Source of the DNA: Planctomycetota bacterium
GTDB taxonomy: Bacteria; Planctomycetota; Planctomycetia; Pirellulales; Pirellulaceae
Direction of reading: 5' to 3'
NCBI GenBank assembly: GCA_963204915.1
Contig: CAUJHS010000082.1
Coordinates: forward strand, 210,156 to 274,155
Length of the DNA stretch: 64,000 nt
Below are positions 18,325 through 26,809 of this stretch, in pieces; position 1 is the stretch's first letter; the number at the start of each line of letters is the position of its first letter. The position numbers and the translations under genes were made by a program. The notes under the pieces are model-generated. The model did not search any database, was not told the origin of the DNA, and saw nothing but the letters and a program-made list of their open reading frames with translations.

Positions 18325-19440
18325 ATGAGCAAGAATAAATTCAACGCGGCGATTATCGGTCTGGGCTTCGGAGCAGAATTTATCCCCATCTATAAAAAAC
18401 ATCCGAACGCTAACATGTATGCGATTTGTCGGCGTGATGAGAAGGAGATGAACAAGATTGGCGACCACTTTGGAATAGATAAACGTTACAAGACTTACGA
18501 CGAAGTGTTAGCCGATCCCAGCGTTGACTTCGTGCATATTAATAGCCCGATTCCGGATCATGCGTGGATGTCGCTCAAAGCGCTTGACGCCGGCAAGCAC
18601 GTTATGTGCACGGTGCCCATGGCGACAACCATCGATGAATGCCGTCAAATTGTCGAAAAAGTGAAACAAACCGGGTTGAAGTACATGATGGCGGAAACGG
18701 TCGTGTACAGCCGCGAGTTTCTGTTCATTAAAGAGATGTACGAGCGTGGTGAATTAGGCAAGATTCAATATATGGCTGCGTCCCATCCGCAAGATATGGA
18801 TGGCTGGCCGGAGTATTGGGAACGCATGATTCCCATGCACTACGCCACGCACGTCGTCAGTCCTGTGCTTGGGCTCGTCAAGGGGCGCGCGGAATACGTC
18901 TCCTGTTTTGGGTCAGGAACGATCCGCGACGACCTGGCTAAAAAGTCGGGGAATAAATTCGCGGTTGAGTCGTGTCATATCAAAATCAAAGACTCTGATA
19001 TCGCCGCGCATATTTGGCGATTCCTGTTCGACACCGCACGGCAATACCGCGAGTCGTTTGACGTGTACGGCACGAAGAAAAGCTTCGAGTGGGCGCTCAT
19101 CGAGGGAGAGGAGCACGTCATCCACACCGCAAAGAAACCTGAGCCGGAAATCGCGTCCCGCGTTGCCGTTCCGGATTACGCGCACTTACTTCCGGCCGAG
19201 ATTCGCGAATTTACGTCGACCATTCAAGACGCTGAGCATCTGTCCTTCATTCAAGGCGCAGGACACGGTGGGTCGCACCCGCATTTAGCGAACGAGTTCT
19301 TGTCGGCCTTACGCGATGACCGCGATCCTTGGCCAAACGCTTCCCTTAGCGCGAATTGGACCTGTGTGGGTATTTGCGCCCACCAATCGGCCGAACAAGG
19401 CGGTGCGATCGTTCGACTACCCGAGTTTACGCTGCAATAA
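18325..19440 (+). CDS. Gfo/Idh/MocA family oxidoreductase with altered EKP motif
   Basis: A 371-residue protein with an N-terminal Rossmann fold (NAAIIGLGFGAEF, about 5-17) and the C-terminal alpha/beta domain of this NAD(P)-dependent family. Where most members have EKPxA after the HV(L/M)xC strand, it has HVMCTVPMATT (about residue 92-102). The catalytic-type Lys of EKP is therefore absent. The rest, such as YMMAETVVYSREF, fits the family. It stands alone between hypothetical genes. Substrate unknown; a sugar or inositol derivative would be typical of the family. The altered motif argues for a sub-branch with different chemistry. Confidence 0.88.
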   Translation: MSKNKFNAAIIGLGFGAEFIPIYKKHPNANMYAICRRDEKEMNKIGDHFGIDKRYKTYDEVLADPSVDFVHINSPIPDHAWMSLKALDAGKHVMCTVPMATTIDECRQIVEKVKQTGLKYMMAETVVYSREFLFIKEMYERGELGKIQYMAASHPQDMDGWPEYWERMIPMHYATHVVSPVLGLVKGRAEYVSCFGSGTIRDDLAKKSGNKFAVESCHIKIKDSDIAAHIWRFLFDTARQYRESFDVYGTKKSFEWALIEGEEHVIHTAKKPEPEIASRVAVPDYAHLLPAEIREFTSTIQDAEHLSFIQGAGHGGSHPHLANEFLSALRDDRDPWPNASLSANWTCVGICAHQSAEQGGAIVRLPEFTLQ

Positions 19441-19461
19441 CTCGGCTGGGTTGTTACGTAT

Positions 19462-19485
19462 GTGGAACACATTACCGTGTTCCAC
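19462..19485. terminator. Hairpin between convergent genes
   Basis: Perfect 9-base inverted repeat, GTGGAACAC with loop ATTACC and GTGTTCCAC. It lies 22 bases after the oxidoreductase stop and 22 before the end of the convergent gene. There is no T tract after it on either strand, so intrinsic termination is only a possibility. Confidence 0.4.
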
Positions 19486-19506
19486 GCCACACCGCCCGCG
19501 ATCCAC

Positions 19507-19875
19507 TCACATCGCTAGGAGCACGCCGATGATGCCCAGGATCGCTCCCCCGGTGACAATCACAAACAGGATGCTTGTCACGGCGCCCCAGGCTTCAGAG
19601 TCTTCGTCGCGCATCGCTTGTTGCTGCTCGGAAGAAAACGCTTGATCAAGGACAGTTTGTCGGGACTTGAGTATCATCGCATACGCTCCAAGATAAACGT
19701 AATAAGGCGAGGCAATCCTTGGTATGGCTCTTTCGATCCGGCCGAACTTGGGATTGTTGGCCCCTTCGAGAATCGCCCCGGGTAAAGCAAAACCCGGACC
19801 ACAACACCAAGGCATGAAGAAACCTTGGTATGTTCTGGGATTGCGCCATTCTTGACCAAAGTGTGACTTGATCAT
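19507..19875 (-). CDS. Small membrane protein of unknown function
   Basis: A protein of 122 residues. The N-terminal half is polar with aromatic and Gly/Pro residues (GFFMPWCCGPGFALPG), and there is one clear C-terminal membrane helix (TSILFVIVTGGAILGIIGVLLAM). I do not recognise a family. It is convergent with the upstream oxidoreductase and divergent from the large PFOR gene. Confidence 0.6.
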   Translation of the reverse strand: MIKSHFGQEWRNPRTYQGFFMPWCCGPGFALPGAILEGANNPKFGRIERAIPRIASPYYVYLGAYAMILKSRQTVLDQAFSSEQQQAMRDEDSEAWGAVTSILFVIVTGGAILGIIGVLLAM

Positions 19876-20047
19876 GCGCGCGGATTAGCGCACCTGCGCG
19901 ACAAAAACGCGCGCTCACAGCGGGTTGACTGTGTCATTTTCGCTTGCGAATTCCGAACTTCGCCGCGGCGCGTCATTTGCTTACGCTCTAAACTTTCGCA
20001 GCGATGTTGGCTGTTGATCCTATTCCTTACACAACCGTGTGGGGCCC
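19876..20047. promoter_or_regulatory. Divergent promoter region before the PFOR gene
   Basis: About 170 bases between divergent genes, AT-rich in part. It should contain the PFOR promoter; no motif can be named with confidence. Confidence 0.3.
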
Positions 20048-23000
20048 ATGAACGAGACGGAGAAACGGTTTGTCACCTTGGATGGTAACGAGGCGGCGGC
20101 GCGAGTTGCGTATGCAGCTAGTGAAGTCATCGCGATCTATCCCATCACGCCTGCGTCTCCGATGGGAGAAGTGTGTGATGCGTGGGCCAGTTTCGGCAAA
20201 CCCAACGTGTTTGGCGGCGTGCCGGACGTAATCGAAATGCAAAGCGAGGCCGGCGCGGCGGGCGCCGTCCACGGGGCGATTCAGGCAGGCGCCTTGACGA
20301 CGACCTTCACCGCGTCACAGGGGCTGTTGTTGATGATCCCCAACATGTTCAAGATCGCGGGCGAGCTAACGCCTACGGTGTTCCACATTGCGGCTCGCAG
20401 TCTTGCAACCCACGCGTTGTCGATCTTTGGCGATCAAAGCGACGTCATGGCGGTGCGATCCGCGGGTTGGACGATGCTTTGCTCGGCAAGCGTACAGGAA
20501 GCGCACGACTTTGCGGCGATTTCTCACGCGGTGACGCTTAAATCGCGGGTTCCCATCCTGCATTTTTTTGACGGGTTTCGCACGTCGCATGAGGTCAACA
20601 AGATTTCGCCTCTGAGCGATGCACAACTTCGTTCGATGCTTGATTTGGAAGCGGTTGCCGCACACCGCCAACGCGCGCTCGACCCTGACCGGCCCGTATT
20701 ACGCGGATCCGCACAGAACCCGGACGTCTTCTTTCAGGCGCGCGAGGCCTCCAACATGTTCCATGCGGCGGTACCGCAGATGATGGAAGACGCATTCGAA
20801 GAATTCGCGGTGATGACGGGGCGTAAGTACCGCCTGTATGAGTACGTGGGACCACCAGATGCACAGCACGTGGTCGTCCTCATGGGGTCCGGCAGTGGGG
20901 CCGCCGAAGAGGCCGTCGAACGGCTCGTTCAACAGGGCGAAAAAGTGGGCCTCGTCAAAGTACGATTGTACCGGCCTTTTGATATACAGCGGTTTCTTAG
21001 CGCGCTGCCGCGCACGGTGCAACGTATCGCCGTACTCGATCGCACCAAAGAACCCGGTGCGATTGGCGAGCCTCTTTATCAAGACGTTGTAACAGCGCTA
21101 TTCGAAGGTCGGCGCGACGGCAATGGAGCCATGCCAAAAGTGATCGGCGGACGCTACGGGCTCTCGTCCAAGGAATTCACGCCCGCGATGGCGAAGGCGG
21201 TGTTTGATGAACTCAATGTCGCCCAGCCCAGGCCGCACTTTACCGTCGGCATTCATGACGACGTGACCCGCTTGAGTCTGCCTTGGGATGAAGATTGGTA
21301 CGAAGAGTCGAGCGATGTAACCCGTTGTATTTTTTATGGATTGGGTAGCGACGGTACGGTCGGCGCCAATAAGAACTCGGTAAAAATTATCGGCGAGTAT
21401 ACCCCGTTGCACGCACAAGGATACTTTGTTTACGACTCGAAGAAAGCGGGAGCCGTTACCGTCTCGCATTTGCGATTTAGCCCGCATCCGATTCGATCAA
21501 CGTATCAGATTCACCGGGCGAATTTTGTCGCCTGCCATCAGTTCCATCTGCTCGAAAAAATGGACGTCTTAGAAACGGCGGCGGACAACGCCACGTTTTT
21601 GCTGAATAGCCCTTACGGCCCGGATGAAGTTTGGAATCATTTGCCGCGCGAGGTCCAAGAGCAGATTATTCGCCGGAAGATGCGATTTTTTGTGATCGAC
21701 GGCGACCGCGTGGCGCGCGAGGCAGGCATGGCTGGACGCATCAATACGGTCATGCAAACGTGCTTCTTTGCACTTGCCAATATTCTGCCGCGAGACGAAG
21801 CCATTCAGAAAATCAAGGACGCCATTCGAGCCACGTACGGGAAGCGCGGTGAAACGGTCGTGCAACGTAATTTCGCCGCCGTGGATCACGCTCTAAGCGG
21901 GTTGTCCGAGGTAAAGATCCCGGACACGGCCACGAGTGATCTTAAGAGGTCCGAACCAGTTCCCGCAGATAGTCCTGATTTCGTCAAGCGAATCACGGCG
22001 ATGATGCTTGCGGGGCGTGGCGACTTGCTACCCGTGAGTGCTCTGCCTGTTGATGGAACTTTCCCCACAGCCACCGCTCAGTACGAAAAACGCAGCATTG
22101 CACACGAGATACCGATTTGGGATCCGGAGATTTGCATCCAGTGCGGTCTCTGCGCACTTGTTTGTCCGCACGCCTCGATTCGGACCAAAGCCTACCCGGC
22201 CGAGGCATTGACGCATGCGCCTAAAGGTTTCCCCTCCCTCGCGTGGAAAGGAAAGGAGTATCTTGCCGGCACGGTGATGACTGTGCAGGTTGCGCCAGAA
22301 GACTGCACGGGGTGCGGCGTGTGCGTGGACGTTTGCCCTGCTAAGAGTAAGGAAGAGGCTCGCCACAAGGCGATTAACATGTCGCCAAAAACGGAGCATC
22401 TTGAGCGCGAACGCGTTAATTGGGACTTTTTCGTCAAGTTAGCGGAAGCAGAACGCGGCGAAGTCAAATTGGATACGGTCAAAGGCTCGCAGTTGCTACA
22501 ACCTTTGTTCGAGTTTTCGGGCGCCTGTGCAGGGTGCGGCGAAACTCCTTATTTGAAACTGTTGAGTCAGTTGTACGGCGATCGAATTCTCATTGCCAAC
22601 GCCACAGGATGCTCGTCGATCTACGGCGGAAATCTGCCCACAACGCCCTGGGCGAAGAATCGAGAAGGTCGCGGCCCCGCCTGGAACAACTCGTTGTTTG
22701 AAGATAACGCCGAGTTTGGTTTAGGAATGCGACTGGCGCTTGATCAAAAGCGAGAGCGAGCTGAGTTTCTCGTCAAGCTCTTTGCGGCCGATGTGGGCGA
22801 AGATCTTGTCAATGCGTTGCTAACCTCTCCGCAGACCACAGAAAATGAAATTGCCGATCAGCGAGCCTTAGTCGCGGAATTGCGTCGTCGACTAACTCAC
22901 AATGAACGTGCGGAAGCGCGGGAATTGGAGATCCTCGCCGACGCGCTTGTAACGCGAGGCGTGTGGATCATCGGTGGAGACGGATGGGCGTACGACATTG

Positions 23001-23665
23001 GATTTGGCGGGCTCGATCACGTAATGGCCAGCGGTCGGGACGTGAATATCCTCGTGCTCGATACGGAGGTTTACTCCAATACCGGCGGTCAGGCGTCCAA
23101 ATCCACCCCGCGCGCCGCCACGGCCAAGTTCGCCGCGTCGGGAAAAGCGATTGGAAAAAAGGATTTGGGTATGATCGCCATGGCGTACGGCAATGTATAC
23201 GTCGCCCAAATCGCGATGGGCGCTCAACCGCTCCAGTCGATCAAAGCGATGCAGGAAGCAGCATCATATCCCGGCCCGTCGTTGATTCTTGCGTATAGTC
23301 ACTGTGTGGCGCATGGAATTGACATGTCCACCTCCATGACGCATCAGAAGGACGCGGCCGCGACCGGGTATTGGCCTCTCTGGCGCTATGATCCTCGGTT
23401 AGCCTATGAAGGCGCGCGACCGTTCCGTCTTGATAGTCGGAAACCAACCAAACCGCTCAAAGAGTTTACGATGAAAGAAGCTCGCTTTGCGATGCTCGCT
23501 CGCGCTCAACCTCAACGCGCCGCAGCGCTGATGGAACTGGCGCAACGCGACGTCGACGCGCGCTGGCGCTACTACGAGCAACTCGCGGGAATCGAACGTC
23601 AAGTAATCGATGGGACGGAAGTTGAACTACCCCTGGAATCGTCCGCCGAGGAGACCGTGTCGTGA
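20048..23665 (+). CDS. nifJ: Pyruvate:ferredoxin (flavodoxin) oxidoreductase, single chain
   Basis: Starting with the ATG at 20048 the protein has 1205 residues, the usual single-chain PFOR length. The N-terminal pyrimidine-binding domain begins ETEKRFVTLDGNEAAARVAY. A ferredoxin domain carries two 4Fe-4S clusters, CIQCGLCALVCP (about 696) and CTGCGVCVDVCP (about 753). The TPP domain has CAGCGE (about 827), ATGCSSIYG, GDGWAYDIGFGGLDH and NTGGQASKSTP. It interconverts pyruvate plus CoA and acetyl-CoA plus CO2 with reduced ferredoxin. Its stop overlaps the start of a dihydroorotate-dehydrogenase-like gene. An earlier GTG at 20039 is possible but adds only 3 residues. Confidence 0.96.
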   Translation: MNETEKRFVTLDGNEAAARVAYAASEVIAIYPITPASPMGEVCDAWASFGKPNVFGGVPDVIEMQSEAGAAGAVHGAIQAGALTTTFTASQGLLLMIPNMFKIAGELTPTVFHIAARSLATHALSIFGDQSDVMAVRSAGWTMLCSASVQEAHDFAAISHAVTLKSRVPILHFFDGFRTSHEVNKISPLSDAQLRSMLDLEAVAAHRQRALDPDRPVLRGSAQNPDVFFQAREASNMFHAAVPQMMEDAFEEFAVMTGRKYRLYEYVGPPDAQHVVVLMGSGSGAAEEAVERLVQQGEKVGLVKVRLYRPFDIQRFLSALPRTVQRIAVLDRTKEPGAIGEPLYQDVVTALFEGRRDGNGAMPKVIGGRYGLSSKEFTPAMAKAVFDELNVAQPRPHFTVGIHDDVTRLSLPWDEDWYEESSDVTRCIFYGLGSDGTVGANKNSVKIIGEYTPLHAQGYFVYDSKKAGAVTVSHLRFSPHPIRSTYQIHRANFVACHQFHLLEKMDVLETAADNATFLLNSPYGPDEVWNHLPREVQEQIIRRKMRFFVIDGDRVAREAGMAGRINTVMQTCFFALANILPRDEAIQKIKDAIRATYGKRGETVVQRNFAAVDHALSGLSEVKIPDTATSDLKRSEPVPADSPDFVKRITAMMLAGRGDLLPVSALPVDGTFPTATAQYEKRSIAHEIPIWDPEICIQCGLCALVCPHASIRTKAYPAEALTHAPKGFPSLAWKGKEYLAGTVMTVQVAPEDCTGCGVCVDVCPAKSKEEARHKAINMSPKTEHLERERVNWDFFVKLAEAERGEVKLDTVKGSQLLQPLFEFSGACAGCGETPYLKLLSQLYGDRILIANATGCSSIYGGNLPTTPWAKNREGRGPAWNNSLFEDNAEFGLGMRLALDQKRERAEFLVKLFAADVGEDLVNALLTSPQTTENEIADQRALVAELRRRLTHNERAEARELEILADALVTRGVWIIGGDGWAYDIGFGGLDHVMASGRDVNILVLDTEVYSNTGGQASKSTPRAATAKFAASGKAIGKKDLGMIAMAYGNVYVAQIAMGAQPLQSIKAMQEAASYPGPSLILAYSHCVAHGIDMSTSMTHQKDAAATGYWPLWRYDPRLAYEGARPFRLDSRKPTKPLKEFTMKEARFAMLARAQPQRAAALMELAQRDVDARWRYYEQLAGIERQVIDGTEVELPLESSAEETVS

Positions 23666-24672
23666 GCGTAGATATTTCGACAACGTACCTGGGTTTGAAG
23701 TTGTCCAGTCCCCTGGTAGTCTCGGCCTGTCCCCTTTCCGGTGACTTGTCAAGCTTACAGCGATTAGAAGAGGCCGGCGCTGGCGCCGCCGTTATGCAAT
23801 CCTTGTTTGAGGAACAGATTGAGCACGAGGAGATGGAGTGGTTCCATGTCCACGAGAACACCAGTGATCGATATGCCGAGTCCACCAGCTTTTTTCCCGA
23901 GATGGAGGACTACAACACCGGGCCAGATCGATACTTGCAGCATATCGAGCAGGCGAAACGCGCCTTGACGATACCCATCATCGGAAGTTTAAACGGCACA
24001 ACCAAAGGAGGATGGATTCGGTACGCGAAGTTAATTGAGCAAGCCGGCGCGGATGCGCTGGAACTCAATATCTACATTGTGCCTACCGAGACGCACGTCA
24101 CATCAGAGCAAATCGAACAACGGTATTTGGAACTCGTGGCGGCGGTCCGCGCGGAGATCTCGCTTCCGCTGGCCGTGAAGATCGGACCTTTTTTTACGTC
24201 CCTACCTCATTTCGCCAAACGAATCGAGGCGGCAGGCGCGAACGGACTCGTGTTGTTCAATCGCTTTCTCGATCCGGACATCAATTTGGCGACCTTAGAA
24301 GTTACGCCCCACTTAGTATTGAGCAGTCGGGACGAACTTCGTTTGCCCTTGCGCTGGATTGGCATTTTGCGGAACCGTGTAAAGGTATCGCTGGCTTGCA
24401 CGAGCGGCGTGCACTTTGCGGAAGACGCACTCAAGGCGCTACTCGCCGGTGCTGACGTTGTGATGATGGCGTCAGCCCTGCTACGCAATGGCCCTACTCA
24501 CTTGGAAACCGTGCTGGCGGAAGTTCAGAATTGGCTGGTTGAGAACGAGTATAAATCGGTCACGCAACTTATAGGCAGCGTCAGCCGGGAAAAAAGTGCA
24601 AACCCCGAGGCTTTTGAACGGAGCAATTACATGCGGGCGCTGGCGTCCTACACCAGTCGATTGGACGGTTAA
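23662..24672 (+). CDS. Dihydroorotate-dehydrogenase-like protein coupled to PFOR
   Basis: A TIM-barrel flavoprotein-type protein of 336 residues. It begins with a GTG at 23662 whose sequence overlaps the PFOR stop (GTGA), so translation is coupled. The family pattern of DHOD is visible in LKLSSPLVVSACPLSG, then GSLNGTTKGGWIRYA, PLAVKIGPFFTSL, ANGLVLFNRF and GADVVMMASALLRNGPTHLE. Pairs of PFOR with such a protein occur in other bacteria, where it is often annotated as DHOD-like rather than PyrD. Whether it makes orotate or transfers electrons in the PFOR reaction is not known. The active-site catalytic base is not obvious to me. Confidence 0.88.
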   Translation: MSVDISTTYLGLKLSSPLVVSACPLSGDLSSLQRLEEAGAGAAVMQSLFEEQIEHEEMEWFHVHENTSDRYAESTSFFPEMEDYNTGPDRYLQHIEQAKRALTIPIIGSLNGTTKGGWIRYAKLIEQAGADALELNIYIVPTETHVTSEQIEQRYLELVAAVRAEISLPLAVKIGPFFTSLPHFAKRIEAAGANGLVLFNRFLDPDINLATLEVTPHLVLSSRDELRLPLRWIGILRNRVKVSLACTSGVHFAEDALKALLAGADVVMMASALLRNGPTHLETVLAEVQNWLVENEYKSVTQLIGSVSREKSANPEAFERSNYMRALASYTSRLDG

Positions 24673-24726
24673 TTCCGGCGCCCTGCAATTTCGCGGAAAA
24701 TAGCGCGAACATTTTAAATTGACAAG

Positions 24727-24740
24727 TCGTAATATTACGA
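24727..24740. promoter_or_regulatory. Perfect palindrome, candidate operator
   Basis: A perfect 14-base palindrome, TCGTAATATTACGA. TTACGATAT at 24735-24743 overlaps it, and the reverse complement ATATCGTAA recurs at 24874-24882, 34 bases before the rhodanese ATG. Two copies of one half-site upstream of a sulfur gene suggest a repressor of the ArsR/BigR sort; the binding protein is inferred and not encoded nearby. Confidence 0.5.
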
Positions 24741-24873
24741 TATAACAAACAGAAAAGGCAAGTCAACGCACGCGAGGGACCTAGTTGCCGTTGCAAACTT
24801 TGACCATCGGCCGCTGAGCCGCTCGACACGGTTCCTCGCAAGAGAAGTCGGTAATTAGTTTTTTTTCCTTAAA

Positions 24874-24882
24874 ATATCGTAA
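24874..24882. promoter_or_regulatory. Second copy of the candidate operator half-site
   Basis: The sequence ATATCGTAA, reverse complement of part of the palindrome at 24727-24743, sits in the AT-rich leader of the rhodanese gene. A promoter is probable in the surrounding AT-rich stretch. A GAGGTG ribosome binding site follows at about 24905. Confidence 0.4.
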
Positions 24883-24915
24883 CATCTAAACATAACAATT
24901 TATTGAGGTGTTTAA

Positions 24916-25482
24916 ATGAGCGTTGCAACCATCTCCCCAACCGAACTGCACCATCTACGTCAATCAGGGACGGCCGTTGACTTGATCGACGTGCGGACTC
25001 CGGCGGAATTTCAGGAAGTCCACGCCGATGGGGCACGGAACATCCCGCTCGATCGGATTGATGCTGGAACGGTTCAAGGCGCCACGTCGAACCAAGGGCC
25101 ACTCTACGTCATTTGCCGCTCCGGCAGTCGTGCGAAACAAGCATGTGAAAAGTTAGCCCAAGCAGGACTAAAGGTTTACAATGTGGAAGGCGGTACAATG
25201 GCCTGGGAAACTGCAGGACTGCCAGTCCAACGTGGAAAAAAGGCCATCTCGCTCGAACGGCAAGTACGCATCGCGGCCGGTTTTCTCGTCCTTCTAGGCG
25301 CCGTGTTAGCGCTTGTCGTCCACCCTTGGTTTGCGCTACTGTCCGCCTTTGTTGGGGCCGGCTTGATGTTTTCCGGAATCACGGATACCTGCGGAATGGC
25401 GATGGTGCTGGCGAGAATGCCTTGGAACCAAGTAAGCAGCGATAGTTCGCCGGGCGCCCAAAAATGCTGCACCGTTAGATGA
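24916..25482 (+). CDS. Rhodanese domain with DUF2892 membrane tail
   Basis: A 188-residue protein. The rhodanese domain (about 5-105) has the active-site loop CRSGSRA with the catalytic cysteine near residue 60, and VDLIDVRTPAEFQEVHADGARNIPL. The C-terminal part is a DUF2892 pair of membrane helices (about 115-170: AAGFLVLLGAVLALVVHPWF and LLSAFVGAGLMFSGITDTCG). YgaP of E. coli has the same architecture. The likely job is sulfur transfer at the membrane. A candidate operator upstream suggests regulation by sulfide, persulfide or an oxidant. A thioredoxin follows 180 bases later. Confidence 0.9.
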   Translation: MSVATISPTELHHLRQSGTAVDLIDVRTPAEFQEVHADGARNIPLDRIDAGTVQGATSNQGPLYVICRSGSRAKQACEKLAQAGLKVYNVEGGTMAWETAGLPVQRGKKAISLERQVRIAAGFLVLLGAVLALVVHPWFALLSAFVGAGLMFSGITDTCGMAMVLARMPWNQVSSDSSPGAQKCCTVR

Positions 25483-25560
25483 AATAGCTTTGCACTACCA
25501 CATCAATGGCCCCTATTGGCGCGCGGTTCGCAGAGTTAAAACTCCAGGATCGTGTTAACA

Positions 25561-25588
25561 ATTTGCGCAGATACTGGGTATCGCAAAT
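25561..25588 (+). promoter_or_regulatory. Hairpin in the leader of the thioredoxin gene
   Basis: Inverted repeat ATTTGC...GATAC, loop TGG, GTATC...GCAAAT, with a 3-base bulge (GCA) on the left arm, giving 5 plus 6 paired bases. It stands about 77 bases before the thioredoxin ATG and has no T tract. It could be an operator or an mRNA structure. Confidence 0.4.
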
Positions 25589-25664
25589 TCACAAAAGCGT
25601 CACCTCAATCCTAAGGGTGGCGATGCTCTAAACATTAACGAATCAATCGAGTGAGGTTTTTGTC

Positions 25665-26030
25665 ATGACTCATGCAGTTCCTATACATTCAGCAGACTTC
25701 CAAACTGAAGTGCTTGAAGCTTCAAATCCAGTCCTTGTCGACTTTTACGCCACTTGGTGTCCCCCTTGCAAAATGCTCGCGCCAATTCTCGATCAGCTTT
25801 CGAGTGAATTCGCAGGGCGAGTGAAAATCGTGAAGGTCAACGTCGATGAGGAACGTTCGCTCGCCAGCGCGTATCGGATTGAAAGCGTGCCTACCTTGAT
25901 CGCTTTTCATGATGGTCAAGTTGTGCATCGCTCACCCGGCGCTCCATCGGCTTCTGCATTACGGTCGTTTTTGAATCAACTCGCTGAGTTGAAGTCACCG
26001 CCGGGCTCTACGACGTCCAAGGCAGTGTAG
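25665..26030 (+). CDS. Thioredoxin
   Basis: A 121-residue thioredoxin-fold protein with the redox motif WCPPC near residue 30 (most thioredoxins have WCGPC), DFYATWCPPCKM, and cis-proline in SVPTLIAFHDG. The C-terminal tail (LKSPPGSTTSKAV) is longer than usual. It probably reduces disulfides in the cytoplasm. It follows the rhodanese gene in the same direction and may share its control. The Pro replacing Gly in the active site is known in thioredoxin variants and changes redox potential. Confidence 0.9.
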   Translation: MTHAVPIHSADFQTEVLEASNPVLVDFYATWCPPCKMLAPILDQLSSEFAGRVKIVKVNVDEERSLASAYRIESVPTLIAFHDGQVVHRSPGAPSASALRSFLNQLAELKSPPGSTTSKAV

Positions 26031-26208
26031 ATGGTAACCTCGGGCTAAACTGCGACAGCGCCTCTCCAAGGCGAAGAACGAAACGTGGAGGCGACCTTCA
26101 AAACGAAATACAATCTGTTAGGCCCAAAAAAGTCTTGCCACAATTTGAGACGGACGATTAGAATTACAACGTTATCACCATTAATCCGCCGAGTCGGTGC
26201 GATCCTCC

Positions 26209-26697
26209 ATGCCAACCCTCGGACGAAATCGGCTTCGTCAGGTGCTGACAACAGCATTACGAGTATGGCTTGTCCTTGCGCTCTGGCCTACACCATTGCC
26301 GTGGCTTCATGAGCACTCGACAACCAACGAGGATCGAATACGACTGGTCGCGCATCAACAGAGATTCCACGCGGTTAGCGACGTACCGAGTGGCTGGCAT
26401 TTGCATTTTGATTATTTGTGGCGGCTCGCTGCGGGCCCCCTATCGGAGCAGGAGAATAATCAAGGTACGCCGCCGAACGAGTTACCCGCGACTCGGGTAT
26501 CGCCGTCCACGATGTCGCAACTAGCCAGCCCGTTCTCAACGGGGGAATGGATTACCTGTGTCAGCTCGGTAAGTCGGGTTTCCTTCGGGCATTTACATCA
26601 CGTTGAGGAAACGCGCCGGATCGTTCCAATAGACTTTCTCGGCAGCTACAGCGATTCCCTTGCGCCACACCAATTGCTTGGCGTACTTCTTTGCTAG
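26209..26697 (+). CDS. Histidine-containing exported protein at the head of a metal-efflux operon
   Basis: From the ATG at 26209 the protein has 162 residues. A hydrophobic N-terminus (VLTTALRVWLVLALWPTPLPWLHEHS) could be a signal or anchor; the LPWLHEHS junction is distinctive. Histidines follow in HQQRFHAV, WHLHFDYL and FGHLHHVEETRR. It lies 112 bases upstream of the efflux adaptor gene, in the same direction. It might bind a metal for the pump; that is inference. No family is recognised. Confidence 0.6.
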   Translation: MPTLGRNRLRQVLTTALRVWLVLALWPTPLPWLHEHSTTNEDRIRLVAHQQRFHAVSDVPSGWHLHFDYLWRLAAGPLSEQENNQGTPPNELPATRVSPSTMSQLASPFSTGEWITCVSSVSRVSFGHLHHVEETRRIVPIDFLGSYSDSLAPHQLLGVLLC

Positions 26698-26809
26698 CTC
26701 GTGACGATGATGCTGCGCCATCGCATTGGCGCGGACATGGTCTTCACGCATGTTGTCGCTCGACACTTGCGCTTCTTATGAGCTTCTGAATTGTTTTGCG
26801 AGTCGCGCC

